A stretch of DNA of 38,669 nucleotides from Deltaproteobacteria bacterium (GCA_024280265.1 JAJRQL010000198.1:1-38669), one strand, 5' to 3'. Positions 11,021-20,368 are shown, numbered from the stretch's first letter. The notes: generated from the letters alone by a model not told the origin. Made by a program: numbers and translations.

Positions 11021-11180
11021 AGTAGAATAGTGGGTGAAGATAGACGCCGTTTGAGATGGGCCTTATAATGAGTAGTCTCAGAACATTATTTCCTGAGAGT
11101 TTCTTTTTGTTTTTTGGTATTGTTATGAATTTCAGCTCCGTGTGTAGAGTAGGTTCTGTTTTTTTATGAACATAAGACTA

Positions 11181-11310
11181 CCTTGAAAAATTGGTTTTTT
11201 CCTAATCTCTGCGTTATGCTTAAAATTTTATCCTCGGAATATCTCATACATGCATGCAGTAAAATTTTGAGCATGCCTTGACTTTGAACAAAAATCCTAA
11301 TTTTTCAAGG
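11181..11310. repeat. Dispersed hairpin-forming repeat, copy A
   Basis: ccttgaaaaattgg...cctaatttttcaagg with internal aaaatttta / taaaatttt arms and a conserved TCCTCGGAATATC core; related to 29396-29526. Confidence 0.8.
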
Positions 11311-11691
11311 CAGCCATAAGGTATATTTAAGAGGTGCATGATATTTTTCAAGTCCAAAATGGCGTCAGAGCAATTCCCTCTCTGAAGAGTATCTGTAATT
11401 ATCCAGTTTGAGCACGCATGCTGCAGTTAACTCTGAATGTACTGTTCCTCGGTGGCCGGGATTCGTTCATTTGGGACTTTAAAGCGTACTTTTGGGCTAC
11501 TCGCGAAGGCTCCGAAGGACGAGGATGAGGTGCCAGTGAATAATTGTGAGTATCTTATCATGGTCTAGAGGAAAACGTCTGGTGTTTTCTCAAAAAAAAA
11601 GTAAAATCAGAAAAATGATTTCAGAGTATTATTAAATAAAATAAGAACTATCTTACCCGAAGGTATATTTGTTTGTCCATAGGAGGAAAAC

Positions 11692-12201
11692 ATGACCACA
11701 AAAAACAATTTATGTTACGGAATACTTTTGTGCTGTATTTTTCTGTTATTGTCCGCATGTAGCGGTAAAAAGGAAAATGCAGCAATTATCACTCCCGAGG
11801 ATCCTGCTGCTATAGGGAAGGAGGAGTCTCTGGTATCGAGTTCCATTGGGATTATGGAAGGGCGGACCACAGGTCCGATGCTGCCTGTTTATTTTAGCTT
11901 CGACAGCTATTCAATCCGGGATGATCAGGTTCCTCGGATAAAGGTAAATGCTGATTTTTTGAAAGATAAGCAAGATGTCAAGATCAGAATAGAGGGCAAC
12001 TGTGACCCAAGGGGAACCCGGGAATATAATCTTGCCCTTGGCGAAAAACGTGCCCAGGGTGCAAAAAAGTTTCTGATTAATCTTGGTATTGATGCTGAGC
12101 GAATTTCCACAGTAAGTCTTGGTGAAGAGAAAATTCTTCTTCATGGTCATGATGAGCTTTCGTGGGCTCAGAATCGTCGTGATGATTTTATAATTGAATA
12201 A
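11692..12201 (+). CDS. pal: OmpA/Pal-family peptidoglycan-associated lipoprotein
   Basis: Lipobox LLSACS; VYFSFDSYSIRDDQVPRIKVNADFLKD...IRIEGNCDPRGTREYNLALGEKRAQGAKKFLINLGI. Confidence 0.88.
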   Translation: MTTKNNLCYGILLCCIFLLLSACSGKKENAAIITPEDPAAIGKEESLVSSSIGIMEGRTTGPMLPVYFSFDSYSIRDDQVPRIKVNADFLKDKQDVKIRIEGNCDPRGTREYNLALGEKRAQGAKKFLINLGIDAERISTVSLGEEKILLHGHDELSWAQNRRDDFIIE

Positions 12202-12246
12202 TAGTTTAAATAGTTTTTAAAACAATTTCTACAGGTAGGAGATACA

Positions 12247-12777
12247 TTGATGTTGAAACGTATTACGTTACTGGTAACTTTGGTGGTATTTGCAGGTTTT
12301 TGCCTTAACAGCACTGCAGCTCATGCCGAAGCACAGAAAATCGGAGTCATGAACATTCAAAAAGTTCTGCTTGAGTCCACGGCTGGCCGTAAGGCAAAGA
12401 GCATTTTTGAAAACCGGATGAATGAGCTTCAAGATAAATTCAAGACCGAGCAGGACAAACTGGTTGGGTTGCAGCAGGAGATCGAGAAAAAGAGTTCTGC
12501 ATGGAGCAAGGAAAAAAAAGGCGAGAAAATTCGTGAACTGCAGAGGGGGCAGCGTGAACTGCAGGCCAAAAGCGAAGATGCCAAGATGGAACTCAGACAG
12601 TTGCAGGATAAAGAACTGGAACCCATTCTGAAAATGTTGCAGACTGTAGTAAACAGCTATGGTGAAAAGAATGGATATTCTGTTATTCTTGACTCTAAGG
12701 TTGCTGTTTTATATGCTGCTCCTGCCATTGATGTCAGTGAAGACGTAAAGAAAGAGCTGGATAAACGTATGAAATAG
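12247..12777 (+). CDS. OmpH/Skp family periplasmic chaperone
   Basis: Signal peptide, QKIGVMNIQKVLLES..., long coiled coil, GYSVILDSKVAVLYAAPAIDVSEDV. Confidence 0.88.
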   Translation: MMLKRITLLVTLVVFAGFCLNSTAAHAEAQKIGVMNIQKVLLESTAGRKAKSIFENRMNELQDKFKTEQDKLVGLQQEIEKKSSAWSKEKKGEKIRELQRGQRELQAKSEDAKMELRQLQDKELEPILKMLQTVVNSYGEKNGYSVILDSKVAVLYAAPAIDVSEDVKKELDKRMK

Positions 12778-12868
12778 GAGTGCTCCTCAAGGCTCTTGTT
12801 AGATGGTAGTTTGAAAACGATACGGGGGACTCTCCCTTGTGTCGTTTTCTTTTTTTCCTGGATAAGAA

Positions 12869-13693
12869 ATGCAACCACTGGAATTTATAAAGTATACTCC
12901 CCGGACGAATTGTGGTGAATGTGGCTATGCAGCGTGTCTTGCATTTGCTGCAGCTGTTACAAAGGGAGGTGAAAGACCGGAAAAATGCCCCTATGTTGAT
13001 GTCTCACAGCTTGGAGACGAATTTTCCAGTGAAGATCGTGGCTCAGATGGCCTGGAAGGGCTAGGAAAGCTCCTTAATGAAAAAGATCTTGCTCTGGTAG
13101 CTTATCTGAAAAAAAAGACGAGTAACATTAACTTCAGTGAGGTCGCAGAAGCCATTGGTTGTCACTGGTCAGGCCCTGAGAAAGACAGTCTTCTTTTTCA
13201 ATTTCTGGGAATGGATATTGAACTGTCCCATGACGGTATTCTCATCAATGGTGAAGAGGTGGAGGATCCGCGTGATCAGATCCTGCTGTATAACTATGTC
13301 CATTTTGGCGGTGGAAAGGTACCACAGCAGGATTGGATTGGTATGGAATCACTTCCCAATTCAATATCCAAAGTGAGAACTCTGCGCGTATACTGTGAAG
13401 AACGGATTGCATCTTATTTTACGGGGAAATCTGAGTTGCTGACAGGTGCAGCGCCGGAGATTGGAGCTGTTTTACAGGAGAATCCGGAGCAGAGCTGTAG
13501 TGCCGCATTTTTTATTTCTGCCCTGCCACGGCTTCCTCTTTTTGTGCTTTTCTGGGATGAGGACGAAGAGGACGGGTTTCCTGCAAAAGTAAAGGTTCTG
13601 TTTGATAAAAATGTTAATGATTTCCTGGATATTGAGTCCCTAGTCTTTGTCTGTGAGAGAATGGCCGAGCGTTGGGTTGAGATGATAAAATGA
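12869..13693 (+). CDS. DUF3786 protein with N-terminal 4Fe-4S (CxxCGYxxC) domain
   Basis: YTPRTNCGECGYAACLAFAAAVTKGGERPEKCPYV, followed by a DUF3786-like region (HFGGGKVPQQDWIGMESLPNSISKV). Confidence 0.8.
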   Translation: MQPLEFIKYTPRTNCGECGYAACLAFAAAVTKGGERPEKCPYVDVSQLGDEFSSEDRGSDGLEGLGKLLNEKDLALVAYLKKKTSNINFSEVAEAIGCHWSGPEKDSLLFQFLGMDIELSHDGILINGEEVEDPRDQILLYNYVHFGGGKVPQQDWIGMESLPNSISKVRTLRVYCEERIASYFTGKSELLTGAAPEIGAVLQENPEQSCSAAFFISALPRLPLFVLFWDEDEEDGFPAKVKVLFDKNVNDFLDIESLVFVCERMAERWVEMIK

Positions 13694-14712
13694 ATTCTGA
13701 ATTGGAAAAACTGATCCAGCGGATTGGTGGAAAAAAAATACTGGTGGTCGGTGATATCATTGTTGACCATTTTATCTGGGGAACCGTAAATAGAATTTCT
13801 CCTGAAGCACCGGTTCCTGTGGTGAATGTAACCGAAGAGGACTATCTGCTTGGTGGTGGGGCGAACGTGCTGCACAACATATATTCCCTGGGTGGCGAGG
13901 CCGTTCTTTGTGGCATTATCGGTGACGATGAAATGGGACAGCGGCTTCAGGGATTGCTTGGAGAACTTGGTGCTTCCACAGCAGGTCTTGTGAAGGGGAC
14001 ACGGCCAACTACTGTTAAAACAAGAGTTGTGGCCCAGGGACAGCAGGTGGTTCGTTTTGACAGAGAGCAGGCGAGATCCCCCTCCGAGGAAACCGTTGCT
14101 TCGATGATTTCTTTTATTGACCAGAATATGTCAGGTTTTGATGCTGTTATTATTTCTGATTACTACAAAGGAGTCATAGGGAAAAGGCTGATGGAGCAAC
14201 TTCTTTACCAGGTGGCCCAGGTGGAGAGGGAAAGTGGCCGTCGGATACCTGTCGTGGTTGATCCAAAACCAAGTCAACCGGAGCGTTTTTACGGGGCATC
14301 ACTCATTACTCCTAATCAAACGGAGGCTGAAAAGATATCCGGGGTAGGCATTGATACGGTTGCTGATCTCAAAAAAGCTGCCGATATCTTGCTTTCAAGG
14401 ACTGGCTGTGAGGCGGTCCTGATAACCCGTGGTGAATCGGGAATGGCACTTCTTGAAAAGGGTAAAGAACTGGTGGCTATCCCAACGACTGCCAAGGCAG
14501 TCTTTGATGTGACAGGTGCCGGGGATACGGTTATTGCGGCTTTGGCCCTTGGACTTGCTGCTCGTGGCTCTTTTGCTGATGCTGCCGCGTTTGCAAATAT
14601 TGCCGCCGGGGTGGTGGTCGGAAAGATCGGAACTGCCACTGTTAACAGGGAAGAACTTCTGGCGGTACTTCACGGAGAGGAAGCAGTTGAAACAGCATTC
14701 AGCACTTGTTGA
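13690..14712 (+). CDS. rfaE1: D-glycero-beta-D-manno-heptose-7-phosphate kinase (PfkB family)
   Basis: VVGDIIVDHFIWGTVNRISPEAPVPVVNV, GGGANVLHNIYSLGG, VVDPKP, FDVTGAGDTVIAALALGLA; no C-terminal adenylyltransferase domain. Confidence 0.92.
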   Translation: MNSELEKLIQRIGGKKILVVGDIIVDHFIWGTVNRISPEAPVPVVNVTEEDYLLGGGANVLHNIYSLGGEAVLCGIIGDDEMGQRLQGLLGELGASTAGLVKGTRPTTVKTRVVAQGQQVVRFDREQARSPSEETVASMISFIDQNMSGFDAVIISDYYKGVIGKRLMEQLLYQVAQVERESGRRIPVVVDPKPSQPERFYGASLITPNQTEAEKISGVGIDTVADLKKAADILLSRTGCEAVLITRGESGMALLEKGKELVAIPTTAKAVFDVTGAGDTVIAALALGLAARGSFADAAAFANIAAGVVVGKIGTATVNREELLAVLHGEEAVETAFSTC

Positions 14713-14726
14713 TAAAGGAAAAAGAG

Positions 14727-15608
14727 ATGTCCAGTAAAAGTATGACAGGCTTTGGCTGTGGTGAAACAGAGGCAGAGGGACGAAATTGGGTGGCGGAGAT
14801 ACGGTGCGTGAATCATCGTTATCTTGATTTGAAGATTAAGCTGCCAAAAGGCTATGCCGGCCTAGAAGAACGGGTTCGGAAAATGGTTACCACAGTACTG
14901 ACAAGGGGGCGGGTGGATGTGCAGCTCAGTGTTAGTGGTGATTTCTCAGATCTTCAGAAAATTGAAGTGAATTCAACCCTAGCTGTTACATATTATAAGG
15001 CCTTAACAGACCTCGGAAATGCACTGAATTTACCAGCCAACACCAGTATTTCCATGCTGGCATCCTATCCTGACGTGTTGAATCTCAGGCAGCAGGAGGA
15101 AGATCTCGATCTTGTATGGGCTGCCATGGGCACTGCTCTGCAGCAGGCACTGGCCAACTGTGACAGTATGCGAAGTCAGGAGGGTGAAGCCATGGCCGTA
15201 GATCTCCGTGAACGTCTGACAAACTTTGCCGGTATTGTAAAAAAAATAGAGGCCAGTATCCCTGAGCTGCTCGAGTGCAGAGAAAAAAACCTTACAGAAC
15301 GGCTCCAGAAACTACTTGACAAGGTACAGCTTGATCCGCAGCGACTGGCGCAGGAAGTGGCTGTTCTTGCGGATAAAACTGATGTTACAGAATAGATAGT
15401 CCGCCTTGAAAGTCATATCCGGCAGTTTGCGGCCTTTCTTGACGCAGATGAGGCGACAGGACGGAAGATAGATTTTCTCCTTCAAGAATTTCTGCGTGAA
15501 GTCAACACTATGGCTTCAAAAATTAATGATGCCGAGATTGCTCACCTCACTGTGGATTTAAAGGCAGAGCTTGAGAAGATGAGAGAGCAGGTGCAGAATC
15601 TTGAATAA
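14727..15608 (+). CDS. yicC: YicC family endoribonuclease-like protein, reading frame interrupted by an in-frame TAG at 15393-15395
   Basis: [40 protein letters not shown]...; after TAG the same frame continues [11 protein letters not shown]...[49 protein letters not shown], the canonical YicC C-terminus. Confidence 0.88.
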
Positions 15609-15622
15609 GGAAGGGACGTAAA

Positions 15623-15904
15623 ATGCAACTTATTAATATTGGGTTTGGCAATACAGCCATGGCTGATCGTATTATTGCCGTAATTAATACTGGCTCTTCT
15701 CCAGCTCGCAAACTGAAAGAGCTGGCAAAGGACGCAGGGCGCCTGATTGATGTGACAGAGGGGCGTCGTACCCGTTCACTCCTGATAATGGACTCCAATC
15801 ATGTGATCCTCTCCTCCATCCAGCCGGATACTATTTCTCAGCGTTTAGCGGCACTGCAGTTGGCTCCCCATCTAACCACTACTCAGGGTGGTATGGAAAG
15901 GTGA
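15623..15904 (+). CDS. RemA-like (DUF370) regulatory protein
   Basis: [75 protein letters not shown]; sits between yicC and gmk. Confidence 0.9.
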   Translation: MQLINIGFGNTAMADRIIAVINTGSSPARKLKELAKDAGRLIDVTEGRRTRSLLIMDSNHVILSSIQPDTISQRLAALQLAPHLTTTQGGMER

Positions 15905-15909
15905 TTGCT

Positions 15910-16527
15910 ATGAAACCAAAAGGACAGCTTTTTATTCTTTCTGCCCCATCAGGAACAGGAAAAACCACTATTTTGAAAAAGGTGATGCAGGAGATTGGTA
16001 AACTGGCTTTTTCGGTGTCACACACTACCAGACAGCCACGGAAAGGTGAAAAGGATGGAGTGGATTATCATTTTGTTACAGTAGAAGAATTTAAGAGTAT
16101 GCGTGATGAGGGGATGTTTCTTGAATGGGCTGAGGTGCATGGTAACTACTACGGAACCAGCAGGATGGCAGTGCTTGAGCAGCTGAAAAAAAGGATAGAC
16201 ATTATACTCGATATTGATGTCCAGGGGGCTTCAATCATTGCTGAAGATGACAGCCAGGATTCGGTGTCGATCTTTGTGGCACCGCCTTCTCTACAGGAAC
16301 TTGAGAGGCGGCTTCGGGGACGGGGAACTGACTCTGAAGAGACCATTACGGTTCGTCTTGGAACTGCTCGGAAAGAGATGGGTTCTGCCGCGAAGTATGA
16401 CTATCTGGTTGTTAATGATAACCTTGATGAGGCGGTGGAAACTCTGAAAGCAGTGCTTATTGCAGAACGAAGTCGTGGTCACCGGCTCCCTTCGGGTGAG
16501 CCCATAGACCTGGAGGCAGGCAGATGA
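15910..16527 (+). CDS. gmk: Guanylate kinase
   Basis: LFILSAPSGTGKTTILKKVM, SVSHTTRQPRKGEKDGVDYHFV, DIDVQGASII. Confidence 0.95.
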   Translation: MKPKGQLFILSAPSGTGKTTILKKVMQEIGKLAFSVSHTTRQPRKGEKDGVDYHFVTVEEFKSMRDEGMFLEWAEVHGNYYGTSRMAVLEQLKKRIDIILDIDVQGASIIAEDDSQDSVSIFVAPPSLQELERRLRGRGTDSEETITVRLGTARKEMGSAAKYDYLVVNDNLDEAVETLKAVLIAERSRGHRLPSGEPIDLEAGR

Positions 16528-17330
16528 AAAAAACAGCAGACTTTCGCAGGGCAAATGAGCGGAAAATTCGTTTAAGCGAAGATCTGCTCTGGGGCATTCA
16601 TCCGGTATTCGAGGCACTGGAGCAGGAACCTGAGCGAATCAGTGAGATTTTCATAGTCAAAGACAGAAAGGGTGGCAAACGTGAAGATATCATAGAGAAT
16701 GCCAGGAAGGCAGGGATCAAAGTACACTTTGTCTCCTCCCTTAAGCTCGTTGGAGAGGAGGCCTCACAGGTTCGTCATCAGGGGGTTGTGGCGAAGATGT
16801 CCCAGACCAGGCTGATGCCTTTTGACGATCTTCTTGACAGGTTCCAGGGTAAGGTGAGAGAAGGACTTAATCCAAGGATTATTGCTCTTGATACCCTTCA
16901 GGACCCCCATAATATAGGCGCAATTATTCGTTCTGCTCACGCTTCCGGCGTGGATGCAGTTCTGGTCACTCGAGAGCGCTCTGCTCCCATTGGTGGTACT
17001 GCAGCAAAATCTGCAGCAGGAGCCATGTCCCATATTGATATTTGCCAGGTGACCAATTTGGCTCAGGCACTGCAGTCTTTAAAAGATGCGGGAGCATGGA
17101 TTTTTGGTGCAGTAAAGGATGCTGAAGCCCAATCTCTGTATCAGTCTGATCTGGTTCTCCCTGCCTGCATTGTTGTGGGAAGTGAAGGGAGTGGTATTCG
17201 TCCTCTTGTCCGAAAACAGTGTGATGTACTCCTGTCCATTCCCATGGAGGGGAAGTTGGATTCCTTAAACAGTTCAGTTGCTGCCGGAGTTATTATGTTT
17301 GAAATAATGCGTCAAAGGCAGTTGGCCTGA
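16524..17330 (+). CDS. rlmB: 23S rRNA 2'-O-ribose methyltransferase, SpoU/TrmH family
   Basis: LLWGIHPVFEAL, ALDTLQDPHNIGAIIRSAHASGVDAVLV, IVVGSEGSGI, SLNSSVAAGVIMFEI. Confidence 0.9.
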   Translation: MKKTADFRRANERKIRLSEDLLWGIHPVFEALEQEPERISEIFIVKDRKGGKREDIIENARKAGIKVHFVSSLKLVGEEASQVRHQGVVAKMSQTRLMPFDDLLDRFQGKVREGLNPRIIALDTLQDPHNIGAIIRSAHASGVDAVLVTRERSAPIGGTAAKSAAGAMSHIDICQVTNLAQALQSLKDAGAWIFGAVKDAEAQSLYQSDLVLPACIVVGSEGSGIRPLVRKQCDVLLSIPMEGKLDSLNSSVAAGVIMFEIMRQRQLA

Positions 17331-17369
17331 TCTTTCTGTTTATCTGGTCCATGACGCTGCCTCTGTTGC

Positions 17370-17404
17370 TCGACATTCTTGTCGCAGCTGCTGGAAATGT
17401 CGAG
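17370..17404 (+). promoter_or_regulatory. Putative upstream activator site 1 (enhancer-binding protein site)
   Basis: TCGACATTCTTGTCGC-N12-TGTCGAG; same bipartite motif and 28-bp offset as 20244-20278; CTCGACATT/AATGTCGAG inverted repeat. Confidence 0.55.
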
Positions 17405-17480
17405 TTGTCCTGGTGCAATACTCCTTCTTGCCTGTTTGTAGTGTGCTAATATTAAAGTAGAATTGTGATATTTCTGGTAT

Positions 17481-17496
17481 TGGTATGCTTGTTGCT
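17481..17496 (+). promoter_or_regulatory. Putative sigma-54 (-24/-12) promoter for the Gly-rich gene
   Basis: TGGTATGCTTGTTGCT fits TGGYAYRNNNNTTGCW with correct GG/GC spacing, 112 bp (to GG) from the activator-like motif. Confidence 0.6.
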
Positions 17497-17559
17497 TTAG
17501 TGTGTCCAGTTTATATATCTTTCCATAACGGGAGGATTATTTTTAACAGGAGATACTTT

Positions 17560-17931
17560 ATGAAACTCTCAGCAAAGTACATGAGAACATTTGTTTTGGC
17601 TTCAGCAATGAGTCTGCTCACAATTCCAGCAATAGCCGGTAATGGCCATGGTCCTGGTAACGGCAGTGGCAACTCTGGGAATGGCCCGGGAGACGGAACC
17701 GGAAATGGCCAGAAAAGCGGGACCTGTATTAATGCTATGATCAGTCACCCTGATGCTGTCCTGCTTGCACGGGGTGGTGGAGGAAACGGTGGTGGCGGTA
17801 ATGGTGGCGGTGGTAATGGATCAGGTGACGGCAGCGGCAACGGTGGAGATGGCCCAGGCGATGGCAGCGGTAACGGTCCTGGAGATGGAACTGGAAGTGG
17901 TAATGGAACCGGAGTGTGTCTAACCTCCTGA
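17560..17931 (+). CDS. Secreted glycine-rich low-complexity protein (GNG/GPGDGTG repeats)
   Basis: AGGAGA RBS then MKLSAKYMRTFVLASAMSLLTIPAIAGNGHGPGNGSGNSGNGPGDGTGNGQKSGTC...; signal peptide; two repeat blocks each ending in GTxC/GVC. Confidence 0.75.
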   Translation: MKLSAKYMRTFVLASAMSLLTIPAIAGNGHGPGNGSGNSGNGPGDGTGNGQKSGTCINAMISHPDAVLLARGGGGNGGGGNGGGGNGSGDGSGNGGDGPGDGSGNGPGDGTGSGNGTGVCLTS

Positions 17932-18004
17932 GCAGTATGAGTTATCTGCTGTTAAACGGGCAGATCCTGACTGCCTCAGGTGGGTGACTGTTTTCTCTTT
18001 CCGG

Positions 18005-18038
18005 GTGTCGTGCCAGAAATTGGCACGACACTTTTTTT
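18005..18038. terminator. Intrinsic terminator downstream of the Gly-rich gene
   Basis: gtgtcgtgcca-gaaat-tggcacgacac followed by ttttttt. Confidence 0.88.
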
Positions 18039-18063
18039 ATTTTCCCTCCAGATTCCAATATAA

Positions 18064-19083
18064 TCAGGAATCTTTTGTAAAGCTGAAACTATATTTGAAT
18101 GTCTTCGGGTCGAGCCAGTTGAGGGCTTTTGTGCCAATTTCAGCATACGGATAACCAAAGGTGTTCAGTGGTGAGCCATGCTGGGGTGGGTTGAGGAGCA
18201 GGTCTCGCCCCATGGCAAGTTTTACCCGATATTGGTCCCATCCTCCCCAGAAGTAATCCCGGTAATATCTGGTTTTGGCGTCTTCGAGCTGCAAATTTTC
18301 TTTGAGCATCATTTTACGAACATCAGCAGGATCAACAGGTACCCAGTCATATCCCGGCAGGTAGAATTCGGCCCAACAGTGCTGCCAAGTTGTAATATCC
18401 TGCTTGTTTTTCTTTCCTTGTCTAATGCCGAAAACTTCACGGGCAGGGACTCCTGCTGCCCGACACAGAGCAACAAAAACAGAGTGGATATCGGTGCACT
18501 TTCCCCCAGGATTTGTAAGAAGGAGACACACATCTCCTGGACCACAACCAACGGTTTCAGGGTCACGGAACATATTTTCGCAGGTCCAGTCATAGATTGC
18601 CTTCGCCTTGGCAAGAACACCCTGTTTACCAGCAGTTATTTGATCCGCAAGCTCTTTGACAGCACCATCAATGGGGCCAAGGCTGGTTGGGGTAAGATAC
18701 AATGAATAATCAGCAGGATTCCAACTGGCTTCGGTCTCAGGAAAATCGCGTCGCGATACTTCCTTGCGGGTGACATGAAAAGAGAGGGTCAGTTTGCGGC
18801 TTTTGCTGTCCCTGTTCCATTTGGCATAGAGCATAGGGGTGGAATAGGTCTGATCACTGTACACTGCTGATTCACTGTAATCTCCGTTCACCGCTATGTT
18901 GGTAATCAGCTGATCTCTATCTGAGAGGGGATAGGGAATCCATAGTTGCGCCTCTTCTGCAGGGTCATGGGCAGAAAGATCAAATTCCATGGTTATGGCG
19001 CCACTGCTCTGTTGTGATGCCAGGGCACTGACTGCAAGCAGGAGACAACTGATTCCGACAAGAAGGGTCCATATCTGTTTCAT
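18064..19083 (-). CDS. Exported transglutaminase-like domain protein
   Basis: Signal peptide MKQIWTLLVGISCLLLAVSALASQ; IYDWTCENMF, NPGGKCTDIHSVFVALCRAAGVPAREVFGIR, WQHCWAEFYLPGYDWVPVDPAD (Cys/His/Asp triad). Confidence 0.88.
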   Translation of the reverse strand: MKQIWTLLVGISCLLLAVSALASQQSSGAITMEFDLSAHDPAEEAQLWIPYPLSDRDQLITNIAVNGDYSESAVYSDQTYSTPMLYAKWNRDSKSRKLTLSFHVTRKEVSRRDFPETEASWNPADYSLYLTPTSLGPIDGAVKELADQITAGKQGVLAKAKAIYDWTCENMFRDPETVGCGPGDVCLLLTNPGGKCTDIHSVFVALCRAAGVPAREVFGIRQGKKNKQDITTWQHCWAEFYLPGYDWVPVDPADVRKMMLKENLQLEDAKTRYYRDYFWGGWDQYRVKLAMGRDLLLNPPQHGSPLNTFGYPYAEIGTKALNWLDPKTFKYSFSFTKDS

Positions 19084-19260
19084 GTTTTCCTCATAAGGGT
19101 GATTGTTAGTTTTTGAATTTAAACCTTGGGTTCAGTGGAGGGAGAATGTATATTCAAAAACACAATAAATCAAATAGTAAATATCTATGAATACAGTGTT
19201 GTCCATAGGGGTGGCTGAGGATGGACACTGGTAAGAAAATATTACATTAACAGGGAAGAT

Positions 19261-20154
19261 ATGGAGATTCGAAAACTGGATGCATTTTGTAAGGTTGTTG
19301 AGTGTAAAAGTTTTACCAGGGCAGCGGAGCGAATGTTACTGTCTCAGCCAACGGTTAGTGAGCATATTCGTTCCCTTGAGGGAGAACTTGGTCAGAAACT
19401 GTTGGACAGACTCGGTAAAGAGGTGGTGCCCACTCCGGTGGGGAACCTGTTTTATGGATATGCCTCCAAAATTTTGCGGACACAGCAGGAAGCAATACAA
19501 GCAGTAGATGAGTTCAGTGGTATTCTGAGTGGCAGAATTGTTATTGGTTCCGGTACAATTCCGGGCACGTATATTTTACCCAGGTTAATAGCCAGGTTTC
19601 GCACCATGTATCCAGCTATCAAAGCTACTTTGAAAATATCCAGTTCCAGGATAATAGCTGAAAAAGTACTGGCAGGAGAGTTGGAGCTTGGAGTGGTGGG
19701 TGCCAGGTGGAATGAAAAAGGACTCGAATGGAGGGAAATATTTTCAGATGAACTGTGTCTTGCAGTTCATCCTGCACATCACTGGGCCTCTGCTGGATCA
19801 GTGAAACTTGAAACACTTTTTGGAGAACCCTTCATTATGCGGGAACGTGGTTCCGGCACCCGTGAGGTTATTAAAACAATTTTAGATGAGCATGGACTGA
19901 AAGAGCGCGACCTGGAGGAGGTTGCTGAAATTGGATCAACTGCCGCCATCAAGGAGGCCGTGAAGGCAGGTATCGGGGTGTCAATCTTATCAAAATGTGC
20001 CGTAGTGGATGATGTTGCCTGTGGCAGGGTAAGGGCGCTTGGTATCGAAAACCATGTTATGAAGAGACATTTTTATCTGATAAATCGAAGAAAGAGGGGT
20101 GTCTCCCCGGTGGCATCTTTTTTTTATGAGTACCTGTGTGAAAATTCAAAATAA
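19261..20154 (+). CDS. LysR family transcriptional regulator
   Basis: MEIRKLDAFCKVVECKSFTRAAERMLLSQPTVSEHIRSLEGELGQKLLDRLGKEVVPT HTH; periplasmic-binding-like effector domain. Confidence 0.92.
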   Translation: MEIRKLDAFCKVVECKSFTRAAERMLLSQPTVSEHIRSLEGELGQKLLDRLGKEVVPTPVGNLFYGYASKILRTQQEAIQAVDEFSGILSGRIVIGSGTIPGTYILPRLIARFRTMYPAIKATLKISSSRIIAEKVLAGELELGVVGARWNEKGLEWREIFSDELCLAVHPAHHWASAGSVKLETLFGEPFIMRERGSGTREVIKTILDEHGLKERDLEEVAEIGSTAAIKEAVKAGIGVSILSKCAVVDDVACGRVRALGIENHVMKRHFYLINRRKRGVSPVASFFYEYLCENSK

Positions 20155-20243
20155 AATCTGCCAAGCTCGTAAAAAGCTAAAATAACCGACGCCATCAAAT
20201 CCGATTACGCGGCTGTTTTGGGATGGTTTGCTGTTTTTAGGTG

Positions 20244-20278
20244 TCGACATTTCTGTCGAAGTGGCAGGGATTGTCGAG
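20244..20278 (+). promoter_or_regulatory. Putative upstream activator site 2
   Basis: Perfect palindrome TCGACA-TTTC-TGTCGA followed by TGTCGAG at a 28-bp offset, as in site 1. Confidence 0.6.
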
Positions 20279-20352
20279 TGCAGGCTGGGGGAAGCTATTT
20301 GTGAAACTGTTATGTTGTTGGAGTATCGGTAAATTCTCATGTCCTTTTGAGG

Positions 20353-20368
20353 TGGCATAGTTTTGGCA
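20353..20368 (+). promoter_or_regulatory. Putative sigma-54 (-24/-12) promoter for the DUF4405/HK/RR operon
   Basis: TGGCATAGTTTTGGCA fits TGGCAYRNNNNTTGCW except one T>G, with correct GG/GC spacing. Confidence 0.6.

Noticed and set aside
17761-17900. Tandem GGN nucleotide repeats as a CRISPR or minisatellite
   Set aside because: Irregular, codon-phased and within an exported Gly-rich CDS
18021-18036. TGGCACGACACTTTTT as a sigma-54 promoter
   Set aside because: No GC at the -12 position; it is the right arm of the intrinsic terminator
20262-20283. TGGCAGGGATTGTCGAGTGCAG as a -24/-12 promoter
   Set aside because: GC spacing is wrong; better explained as part of the bipartite activator motif
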